In this document: piece after piece, positions 1 through 5,124 of the stretch
How positions within the stretch are numbered: the stretch's first letter is position 1
How the letters are laid out: every line of letters starts with the position of its first letter
DNA from: an uncultured Erysipelotrichaceae bacterium
GTDB taxonomy: Bacteria; Bacillota_I; Bacilli_A; Erysipelotrichales; Erysipelotrichaceae
Direction: 5' to 3'
Length of the DNA stretch: 5,277 bases
Assembly (NCBI GenBank): GCA_902782955.1
Contig: CACZPD010000056.1
Location: 1 to 5,277, forward strand
Position numbers and translations under genes: made by a program
Notes under the pieces: generated by a model
What the model saw: the letters and a program-made list of their open reading frames with translations, nothing else
What the model was told of the DNA's origin: nothing
Database searches by the model: none

Positions 1-1010
1 CTGGTCAGGATCGAAACGCCTACGGAGGAATTGGCTGCCGTAAAGTTATATGTCAAAGCCGCGATCAGGACCAGCAGGGTGCTGTTGTGCAGATACAGCG
101 GGATAATGGAAACAATGCATATAAAGGCAAATAATACGATTGATATCTTTGCGCTGAATTTGTCGGCGATCACGCCGAAGAAGACTTTCGAAACGATATT
201 GCCTGCCAGTGTCATGGAAAGAATGATACCGCTGATGGATGCCAGTCCGGAAGCTTCCGCATAAGCCGGGAGATAGTTCGGCAGACTTGCCACCAGCATG
301 ACAGCGATCACAAACAGGACGGCCAGACGGAATTCTTTCGTACGGTAGGAGAAATCATTGTCTCCTCCGGCCACGACACGGATATTGCCTTTTTCCTTTT
401 CCGCCAGGAATTCCTCATATCCGTAAGGCACCATGCCCTGGGTCTGCGGACGGACTGTCACATTGAGAAGAATTGCCGGCAGGGTCAGAAGTATGATCAG
501 GACGCCGACAACAGCTATGGCGATGCGCCAGCCGCTGCTGTTGATCAGCGAAGTGATGATCGGTGAAAGGATCACGCCGGGAATGCCGCTGAAGGACAAG
601 GCAATACTGGTTATGAGGCCATGCTGCTTATAGTACCAGTTGTTCAGGATGCTTGTTACGAGCACAAAACTTCCCATACCGCTTCCAAGTCCGCGGATGA
701 TGCTGGCGATATACAGTGTCCACGGTGTTTTTGCCATGGCCATCAGGAAGGTTCCGCCGCCCATCAGGACCGCGGAAGTAATGATGATCCATTTCAGGAG
801 CCCTTCTTTCAGTACCTTCGGAACGAATAACGCGGTGAAAGAGGACGCGATCGTCAGAATCGTCATCGTCAGCGAAACTGACCCGATACCCACACCCAGA
901 TCCGCCGCGATCGGTTTATAGAAAAGTCCGGCGGTATTCATACAGATACCGACAGCCGCAGAGGCGATGCCGCACAGCGCGATCAGCACAGTTAAGTATT
1001 TGCCTTTCAT
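1..1010 (-). CDS. Major facilitator superfamily (MFS) transporter, 3' end cut off by the window
   Basis: This is a multi-pass inner-membrane secondary transporter. It reads open for 336 codons to the window edge, whereas family members usually have about 400 residues, so roughly the last two membrane helices are missing. The N-terminal half has about six hydrophobic segments. A long charged central loop follows at about residues 183-225, containing RPQTQGMVPYGYEEF, and then the second six-helix half begins. The sequence GVIADKFSAK, at about residues 278-287, matches the MFS loop motif G-x-x-x-D-x-x-x-x-(R/K), while the equivalent N-terminal site (FVPKVLKEGLLKW) is degenerate. The general look, with a central MVPYG segment, recalls monocarboxylate or oxalate/formate-type MFS carriers, but the substrate cannot be read from the sequence. 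I chose the ATG at 1010 because GAAAGGA ends 8 nt before it. The in-frame ATG at 1016 is only 2 nt from that site. The gene lies 29 nt after ardA and may be co-transcribed with it. Confidence 0.92.
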   Translation of the reverse strand, partial: MKGKYLTVLIALCGIASAAVGICMNTAGLFYKPIAADLGVGIGSVSLTMTILTIASSFTALFVPKVLKEGLLKWIIITSAVLMGGGTFLMAMAKTPWTLYIASIIRGLGSGMGSFVLVTSILNNWYYKQHGLITSIALSFSGIPGVILSPIITSLINSSGWRIAIAVVGVLIILLTLPAILLNVTVRPQTQGMVPYGYEEFLAEKEKGNIRVVAGGDNDFSYRTKEFRLAVLFVIAVMLVASLPNYLPAYAEASGLASISGIILSMTLAGNIVSKVFFGVIADKFSAKISIVLFAFICIVSIIPLYLHNSTLLVLIAALTYNFTAANSSVGVSILT

Positions 1011-1039
1011 ATCCATGATCCTTTCATGGAGAAATCATA

Positions 1040-1618
1040 TCATATTTTACGATGCATTGAATTCCGCATCAGACATCCATGTCCGGTAAACCATCCTTTT
1101 CCTGCCCGCAGGATATCATTGCCGTATCCGGCAAAGTCCATGTATTTGAGAAAATAATGCAGGTCATTGACGCCGGACTCCAGAATAAAGCAGTAACCAA
1201 GATCATACGCAGTACGTATTTCCGGATAAAAAGTAAAATCTGACAGCTCCGCGCACAGGAGAATATAATCCTCCGGTGTACGGGCAAAGGATCCGTTTTC
1301 ACTGACGGCGGAGAATTTCATTCCGTCATAATCTGAAAGAGCGCACAGGATCCCTGCCAGTGTGTTCAGCGCTTCCAGAGACTCATGCTCACCGAAATGC
1401 CGGCAGAGTCCCGGTACAAAACTGTCGTAATCGATCAGGCGCCACTTGTCAGTGCCCTTTTCATTTTCATCAATATCGATCTTCCTGAGGACTGTCCGGA
1501 AATCTCCTGCGCTGACCGGGAAGGAGATCCATTCCGCCAGGACGATTCCTTTCCGGTACAATTCCGCATTTGCGATGCGCGCATCAAAAGGATTTTCATT
1601 ATCATACAGAAAACGCAT
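1040..1618 (-). CDS. ardA: ArdA-like antirestriction protein
   Basis: This 192-residue protein matches the ArdA family, whose members mimic DNA and block type I restriction-modification enzymes in the cytoplasm. Recognisable family features run in order. An N-terminal strand region contains ANAELYRKGIVLAEWISFP (residues 16-34), which fits the ArdA (N/Y)-x-G-x-(L/I)-x-G-x-W-(V/I) pattern. A middle segment, DYDSFVPGLCRHFGEHESL followed by LNTLAGIL, matches the DY(D/E)-x-x-(V/I)-x-x-L-GE(Y/H)-x-S-(L/I)-x-x-LN-x-LA core. The C-terminal part has DLGYCFILESG, then KYMDFAGYGNDI, and ends in WFTGHGCL, like the usual YIDYEAYGRD and FTDxGYV ending. By my count there are 29 acidic and 20 basic residues; the basic ones cluster at the C-terminal tail, and net acidity fits a DNA mimic. 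Length is slightly above the common 165-180. The ATG at 1618 is chosen because GGGAGGT lies 7 nt upstream. Reading can extend to 1648, but that stretch would translate the ribosome binding site. The gene follows the met terminator closely, with no clear promoter of its own. Confidence 0.85.
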   Translation of the reverse strand: MRFLYDNENPFDARIANAELYRKGIVLAEWISFPVSAGDFRTVLRKIDIDENEKGTDKWRLIDYDSFVPGLCRHFGEHESLEALNTLAGILCALSDYDGMKFSAVSENGSFARTPEDYILLCAELSDFTFYPEIRTAYDLGYCFILESGVNDLHYFLKYMDFAGYGNDILRAGKGWFTGHGCLMRNSMHRKI

Positions 1619-1625
1619 TGCTTTT

Positions 1626-1632
1626 ACCTCCC
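1626..1632 (-). promoter_or_regulatory. Ribosome binding site of ardA (decides the start)
   Basis: GGGAGGT on the minus strand sits 7 nt before the ATG at 1618. The open frame continues upstream to an ATG at 1648, but using it would place the ribosome binding site inside the coding sequence, so the shorter form is preferred. Confidence 0.85.
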
Positions 1633-1646
1633 AATACTGCATTCGC

Positions 1647-1672
1647 AAAAAAGATCCGGTATCAGCCGGATC
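1647..1672 (-). terminator. Intrinsic terminator at the end of the met operon
   Basis: On the minus strand the 7-bp stem GATCCGG / CCGGATC encloses the 6-nt loop CTGATA and runs directly into six T residues (1647-1652). The metI stop codon (1673-1671) overlaps the base of the stem, so termination occurs right at the end of the operon. The stem is moderate in strength, and some read-through into ardA is possible. Confidence 0.88.
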
Positions 1673-2306
1673 AGGAAAGTTTTTTGTACAGATAGTTGCC
1701 CAGCATCTGGATCAGCTGGACAAAGACGATGAGAATGAGCGAGCATACGATCAGATATTCCGTTTTGTACTGCTGGTATCCGAAACGGATGGCAACGTCG
1801 CCCACACCGCCGCCGCCGACCGTACCGGCCATAGCCGAATACCCGATCAGCGAAATGATGAGCAGGATGACGCCGTTCAGCATGCGCGGGATGGATTCCT
1901 TGATGTATACACGGAAGAGGATCTGCCAGTCGCTTGCCCCGAAGGAACGGGCGGCTTCGATCACACCCGGATCCGTTTCCCGCAGGCTGGTTTCAAATAC
2001 CCTGGCAATATACGGGATCGCGCTGACCGTCAGCGGTACGATGGACGCGGTCGTTCCGATCGCCTTTCCTACGATCATCCTGGTAAAGGGAATGATAATA
2101 ACCAGCAGGATAATAAACGGGAAAGAACGGAAAATATTGACGATCAGACTGAGTACTTCATATACGCCTTTATTGGGATGAAGTCCGTCCGGCGCTGTCA
2201 GTGTAAGGATGATCGCCGGAATGAATCCGAGGATCACCGAAAGCAGAGTTGACCAGAAGACCATGTAAATCGTCTGCTGTGTCGCATTTATGATTGTCGG
2301 CCACAT
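1671..2306 (-). CDS. metI: Methionine ABC transporter permease MetI
   Basis: This is the membrane-spanning permease of the MetNIQ D/L-methionine importer, in the cytoplasmic membrane. It has 211 residues from the chosen start; family members have about 215-220. Five hydrophobic segments are visible, at about residues 11-36, 49-72, 82-100, 143-165 and 185-205. The EAA loop that docks on the ATPase is EAARSFGASDWQILFRV (from residue 117, with conserved E117, A118, A119 and G123). The highly conserved MetI signature AGTVGGGGVGDVAIRFGYQ spans residues 160-178. The ATG at 2306 begins 1 nt after the metN stop (TGATATG), which suggests translational coupling. The best ribosome binding site, GGGAGGT at 2318-2324 inside the metN end, is 11 nt away, a little far. 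A frame extension to a GTG at 2354 would add 16 residues (PTLTGQKYFGRFWTD and the start) that do not resemble MetI and would overlap metN by 47 nt, so it was rejected. Confidence 0.95.
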   Translation of the reverse strand: MWPTIINATQQTIYMVFWSTLLSVILGFIPAIILTLTAPDGLHPNKGVYEVLSLIVNIFRSFPFIILLVIIIPFTRMIVGKAIGTTASIVPLTVSAIPYIARVFETSLRETDPGVIEAARSFGASDWQILFRVYIKESIPRMLNGVILLIISLIGYSAMAGTVGGGGVGDVAIRFGYQQYKTEYLIVCSLILIVFVQLIQMLGNYLYKKLS

Positions 2307-2307
2307 A

Positions 2308-3276
2308 TCAGTCCAGAACCTCCCAAAGTACTTTTGCCCGGTCAAGGTAGGCACATACTTTTTCCTTATCCTTCTCTTTCACATTGATCACAAGGCTTCC
2401 GTACACGCTGGAACGGAAATCCTCCAGCTTCGCCCAGCAGATGCTGAAATCCACATCCAGTTCCCTGGCCATCATGGTAATTACAGGATTATCAGAGCTT
2501 TCATCCGTGAAGAACATCTGGATGTTGATGCCCTCTTCAGGCAGATGATCGCTTTCCTCCTGCAGGAACGCTTTCACTTCCTTAGTCGGTTTTACAAACA
2601 GTTCCTCCGGTTTTCCTTCGGCGATCACGCTGCCGTCCTTGATGAAGGCAACCTGCTCGCAGATCTGCTTGACGACCTCCATCTGGTGCGTCACGACGAT
2701 GATCGTGATTCCCATTTCTTTATTGATCTTCTGCAGCAGTGCAAGGATCTCCCTTGTAATACCGGGATCCAGGGCGGATGTCGCTTCATCACAGAGCAGG
2801 ATCTCCGGGTCCAGGACCAGAGCCCTGGCAATAGCCACTCTCTGTTTCTGACCGCCGGAGAGTTCCCTCGGCCTGGCATGGATCTTATCCCCGAGTCCGA
2901 CAAGCTCGATCAGTCCCCTGATCTTCTTTTCCGCTTCCGGGGTCTTTGTTTTCATACCCCAGAATTTCATCGGAAGAGCCACATTGTCATATACATCCAG
3001 ACGGTTCAGCAGGTTGAAGTTCTGGAAGATCATCCCCATCTTTTTCTGGAGTTTCCGCAATTCATTTTTGTTTTCAAACGATACCGGTGCCCCGTTGACC
3101 GTGATCGATCCGGAATCATAGGTCTCCAGACCGTTGATGCACCGCAGAAGCGTTGATTTCCCGGCACCACTCTGTCCGATGATCCCGTAGATCTGTCTGT
3201 CCTGAATCTCGATGGAGATTCCCCTCAGGACACTCAGATCCCCGAAATTCTTCTTAACATTTTCCAATTTGATCAT
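2308..3276 (-). CDS. metN: Methionine ABC transporter ATP-binding protein MetN
   Basis: This is the cytoplasmic ATPase that powers methionine import, working as a dimer bound to MetI. It has 322 residues; family members have about 340. All nucleotide-binding motifs are intact: Walker A GQSGAGKST (34-42), Q-loop glutamine 85 in IFQNFNLL, ABC signature LSGGQKQR (139-146), Walker B ILLCDEATSALD (159-170, catalytic E164) and the switch histidine 197 in VVTHQ. The C-terminal part, about residues 249-322 (GINIQMFFTDES to the end, including YGSLVINV), is a NIL domain. In this family that domain binds intracellular methionine and inhibits transport. The ATG at 3276 is favoured because AAGGAG (3285-3290) lies 8 nt upstream; a GTG at 3285 would abut that site. 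It is the second gene of the metQ-metN-metI operon. The NIL domain together with the methionine T-box upstream makes methionine the likely substrate rather than another amino acid. Confidence 0.97.
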   Translation of the reverse strand: MIKLENVKKNFGDLSVLRGISIEIQDRQIYGIIGQSGAGKSTLLRCINGLETYDSGSITVNGAPVSFENKNELRKLQKKMGMIFQNFNLLNRLDVYDNVALPMKFWGMKTKTPEAEKKIRGLIELVGLGDKIHARPRELSGGQKQRVAIARALVLDPEILLCDEATSALDPGITREILALLQKINKEMGITIIVVTHQMEVVKQICEQVAFIKDGSVIAEGKPEELFVKPTKEVKAFLQEESDHLPEEGINIQMFFTDESSDNPVITMMARELDVDFSICWAKLEDFRSSVYGSLVINVKEKDKEKVCAYLDRAKVLWEVLD

Positions 3277-3303
3277 TGCGTTCACTCCTTCACTTCAGAC
3301 ATA

Positions 3304-3335
3304 AACATGCGGAAGACATGCATCTTCCGCACGTT
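3304..3335 (-). promoter_or_regulatory. Intercistronic hairpin between metQ and metN
   Basis: A perfect 9-bp stem, TGCGGAAGA / TCTTCCGCA (3308-3316 with 3323-3331), closes a 6-nt loop. Three more pairs follow beyond one mismatch. On the transcribed strand only a poor T tract (GTTTATG) follows, so it is at best a leaky terminator. It may protect the 3' end of the metQ message, letting more binding protein than ATPase and permease be made, which is a common arrangement in ABC importer operons. The role is inferred; the hairpin itself is plain in the sequence. Confidence 0.6.
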
Positions 3336-3356
3336 CATATTTTCTTTTTTCTGTTC

Positions 3357-4193
3357 TTAGTTTTCCGGTGCTGCGATAAAGGACGGGATCACAGCGCCTT
3401 TGTATGTATCTTCGATATACTTCTGCACAGCTTCAGACTGAATAGCCTTTACCAGTGCCTTTGTCTTTTTGCTGTCTTCATTGCCCTGTTTTACAACGAC
3501 AAAGTTTGTCCTTCTGATCGTTGTTTCCTCATCGAATTCCTCGATCAGGAGAGCCGGGTGTTTGGAAGGCAGGTCTGCGCCGAGTGCGTAGTTTCCGTTG
3601 ATGACTGCGATGTCAAGATCCGGAAGGCTCAGAGGCAGGTTCGCTGCTTCGATCGGTGTGATCTTCAGTCCGCGCGGGTTCAGGTCAGTATTTCCGTTGA
3701 GTTCGTTTTCGTCTCCGGAACCGTTCAGAAAACCTTTCGCAACCAGCAGATCGATCGCCCTGTAATAGTTGTCTGTGTCATTCGGGACACCGACAGATGC
3801 TCCGTCCGGGATCTCATCCGCGGAAGTATACTTCTCGGAATAGATTCCCATCGGTTCGATATGGACGCCCGCAACAGCTGCCAGATGGAGTCCGTTGTTT
3901 TCATTCTGATCATTCATGTAACCGAGCGTCTGGAAATAGTTGGCATCCAGTTCGCCTTCTTCCAGGGAAGTGTTCGGAAGAACATAATCCTCAAATACGA
4001 CGACTTCCAGTTCCCATCCGTCCTGTGCCAGGACATCTTTTACTGCATTGTCGAGAATTTCCGCGTGCGGTACGGGATTGACACCGACCGTGATCTTCTT
4101 GTCAGCGGAAGTTCCGGAATCTGAACCGCCTGAGCAGGCTGCCAGTCCTGCTGCGAGAATGAGCGCAGCTGCTGTTCTGATTGCTTTTTTCAT
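3357..4193 (-). CDS. metQ: Methionine-binding lipoprotein MetQ (NlpA family)
   Basis: This is the extracytoplasmic substrate-binding component of the methionine importer, anchored to the membrane by a lipid. It has 278 residues, a usual family length. The N-terminus is a lipoprotein signal: MKKAIRT, a hydrophobic stretch (8-18), then the lipobox L17-A18-A19-C20, with Cys20 the expected lipidated residue after cleavage. A short Ser/Gly linker follows. NlpA-family landmarks are VGVNPVPHAEIL (36-47), FEDYVLPN (67-74), LDANYFQ (82-88), VHIEPMGIYS (110-119) and AVINGNYAL (196-204). The ligand-contact segment reads VPNDTDNYYRAIDLL (136-150). The usual motif is NDPTN-x-x-RAL, so the conserved Asn and Arg remain but Pro-Thr is replaced by Thr-Asp. 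The ATG at 4193 has AAAGGAGGG 7 nt upstream. The open frame extends back to 4268, but that would add 25 residues encoded by the ribosome binding site and leader. It is the first gene after the T-box leader. Confidence 0.95.
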   Translation of the reverse strand: MKKAIRTAAALILAAGLAACSGGSDSGTSADKKITVGVNPVPHAEILDNAVKDVLAQDGWELEVVVFEDYVLPNTSLEEGELDANYFQTLGYMNDQNENNGLHLAAVAGVHIEPMGIYSEKYTSADEIPDGASVGVPNDTDNYYRAIDLLVAKGFLNGSGDENELNGNTDLNPRGLKITPIEAANLPLSLPDLDIAVINGNYALGADLPSKHPALLIEEFDEETTIRRTNFVVVKQGNEDSKKTKALVKAIQSEAVQKYIEDTYKGAVIPSFIAAPEN

Positions 4194-4200
4194 CGTTTTT

Positions 4201-4209
4201 CCCTCCTTT
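4201..4209 (-). promoter_or_regulatory. Ribosome binding site of metQ (decides the start)
   Basis: AAAGGAGGG is a near-perfect Shine-Dalgarno sequence 7 nt before the ATG at 4193. It fixes the start at the lipoprotein signal peptide and excludes the longer in-frame start at 4268, which lies inside the T-box terminator. Confidence 0.9.
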
Positions 4210-4248
4210 GTCTTTTTCTTGAAAAGGAATGTTAATGAGGACTTTAAT

Positions 4249-4281
4249 AAAAAAACGCGCCCTCTCATCCGATAAGGGCGC
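4249..4281 (-). terminator. T-box attenuator (regulated intrinsic terminator)
   Basis: The minus-strand stem GCGCCCT / AGGGCGC (4281-4275 with 4263-4257) has an 11-nt loop, then one G pair-breaker region and seven T residues (4255-4249). Bases 4277-4272 (CCTTAT) can instead pair with ATAAGG at 4304-4299 to make the antiterminator. The two structures share the CCCT bases, so they are mutually exclusive, as expected for a T-box switch. Confidence 0.93.
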
Positions 4282-4511
4282 AGTTGTACGCGGTACCACC
4301 TTATTTCAAAATGACCTCACGATCATTTCCTCTTCAAGTACGCTGAAATGAATCAGATATACTCTATTGCTGTAACGGGCACAACCGGCGAAGTCTACAT
4401 ATCGACCCCGCAGCTCCGAGACCATATTCGCCATTCGTCTGTATGTTCCTTCCCAGCATCCGGAACTCTCTTGGATACGCGTGAACAGCTACTCTTCTCT
4501 TCATTGCTGAT
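4249..4511 (-). promoter_or_regulatory. T-box riboswitch leader, methionine-specific (AUG specifier)
   Basis: This 5' leader fills most of the 349-base gap between metQ and the gene upstream of it. It senses the ratio of uncharged to charged tRNA and controls read-through into metQNI. The T-box core AATAAGGTGGTACCGCG (4305-4289) is unmistakable. Its bulge TGGT (4298-4295) complements an ACCA tRNA end, fitting the discriminator A of tRNA-Met. Stem I can be traced: a kink-turn region near CAGCAATGAAGAGA, loop-E bases AGTA (4493-4490), the helix GCTGTTC / GAATGGC (4489-4483 with 4436-4430), and an apical GGATGCTGG loop on a GTTCC / GGAAC stem. Opposite AGTA comes GAA, then T, then ATG at 4425-4423, which is the specifier position; the codon is therefore AUG. 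Stem III is AAATGA / TCATTT (4328-4323 with 4314-4309). Specifier identity follows from this hand-drawn fold and agrees with the downstream genes. Confidence 0.95.
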
Positions 4512-4517
4512 GTGAAT

Positions 4518-4546
4518 ACTATACGAAACAAGCACCTGCTTGTCAA
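4518..4546 (-). promoter_or_regulatory. Sigma-A type promoter of the T-box/metQNI operon
   Basis: The minus strand reads TTGACA (4546-4541), a 17-bp spacer, then TATAGT (4523-4518). The -35 is a consensus match and the -10 differs from TATAAT at one base. Transcription should start about 7 nt on, near 4511, just ahead of T-box stem I. The -35 box contains the stop codon of the upstream gene. Confidence 0.9.
4528..4543 (-). repeat. Inverted repeat in the promoter spacer
   Basis: ACAAGCAGGTGCTTGT is a perfect 7-bp inverted repeat around a central GG. It starts inside the -35 box and fills most of the spacer. It could be an operator for a dimeric repressor. It could also be a weak terminator hairpin for the upstream gene, because TT and then CG follow the second arm. 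Nothing in the window identifies a binding protein. Confidence 0.5.
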
Positions 4547-5121
4547 CAGGAATCCTGAGCCGCATCAGGAAATTTGGCCTGTATAAAATACCTGTATTCG
4601 GGATGATTTACGGCTTCCAGATATTCTTTTTTCATCGTTTCCGCAAGCCAGTTTTTCCTCTTTTCACTCATTTCTTCATACCGGATGATCCGGATCAGAC
4701 CGTTCTTTTCAGCCTCCAGCAATGCCTCCAGCGCGTCCGGAATGATCTCCTTTCCGGTTATCCTGACCGGACTTGAAGAAGTAACCAGATACGGGATATC
4801 GCTGACCAGGCCGCTGTCTTCAACCTCCTCCGCATGATAGATATATCCCCGCACACCGCGGTATGTTTCCGTAAGGGCATCCGGATAATACTCTTCCAGA
4901 ATCATCCTGCCGTCCCGGTCAAACCCGTACGGTCCCCATTTTTCCCATACGCCGTCATAGGAAAAGCCTGTATCCCGGCAGTACTTCTCTACGGCATTGG
5001 AAAGATAAACAAGCACATTTTCCCTTTTCTCAGAAAAGTATACAAGCGGGATGCCGTGATTGGAGATCCTGGGTTCAAGAACCCGGAGATCTGTTTTGGA
5101 AGAGGCGTGAAAGAATGTCAT
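4543..5121 (-). CDS. Conserved protein of unknown function, 192 residues
   Basis: I do not recognise a named family with confidence. The sequence resembles uncharacterised Bacillota proteins that share an opening of the type FFHASSKTDLRVLEPRISNHG, then VYFSEKRENVLVYLSNAVEKYC and WEKWGPYGFDRDGR. No signal peptide or membrane segment is visible, so it is probably cytoplasmic. It is rich in charged and aromatic residues, and the C-terminal third (about 130-180) looks helical: DALEALLEAEKNGLIRIIRYEEM and KRKNWLAETMKKEYLEAV. The short H-A-S-S start (His5) followed by Y-F/Y-L-S segments faintly recalls ADP-ribosyltransferase-like folds, but I see no convincing catalytic set, so I make no functional call. 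The ATG at 5121 lies 3 nt after the preceding stop (TGATCTATG). Only a weak GGAAAG precedes it, which suggests translational coupling. Its stop codon sits in the -35 box of the met promoter. Codon use looks like its neighbours. Confidence 0.85.
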   Translation of the reverse strand: MTFFHASSKTDLRVLEPRISNHGIPLVYFSEKRENVLVYLSNAVEKYCRDTGFSYDGVWEKWGPYGFDRDGRMILEEYYPDALTETYRGVRGYIYHAEEVEDSGLVSDIPYLVTSSSPVRITGKEIIPDALEALLEAEKNGLIRIIRYEEMSEKRKNWLAETMKKEYLEAVNHPEYRYFIQAKFPDAAQDSC

Positions 5122-5124
5122 AGA

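Noticed and set aside
433..921. Overlapping plus-strand frames of 66-93 codons on the left
   Set aside because: They lie opposite the MFS gene, which reads without interruption for 336 codons with clear membrane helices and an MFS motif.
1446..2252. Open plus-strand frame of 268 codons spanning the ardA/metI junction
   Set aside because: It crosses two genes and a terminator on the other strand, and its product is an Asp/Arg-rich low-complexity chain without a domain.
2307..2354. Extended metI start at GTG 2354
   Set aside because: It would overlap metN by 47 nt and add residues unlike any MetI N-terminus; the ATG at 2306 gives the family length.
2290..3156. Open plus-strand frame of 288 codons opposite metN
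   Set aside because: The His/Asp/Phe/Leu-rich product is typical of the complement of an ABC ATPase gene, and metN has every expected motif on the minus strand.
3308..3356. Plus-strand reading of the metQ/metN hairpin as a terminator
   Set aside because: The T-rich run downstream on the plus strand is separated from the stem and interrupted, and no plus-strand gene ends here.
3276..4124. Open plus-strand frame of 282 codons opposite metQ
   Set aside because: It is antisense to a well-supported lipoprotein gene, has a Cys/Arg/Phe-rich composition with no recognisable domain, and its existence follows from the codon bias of metQ.
4364..4546. Minus-strand frame of 60 codons within the leader, possible leader peptide
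   Set aside because: It overlaps T-box stem I, its apparent start lies at the promoter upstream of the expected transcript start, and T-box leaders act through tRNA binding rather than peptide translation.
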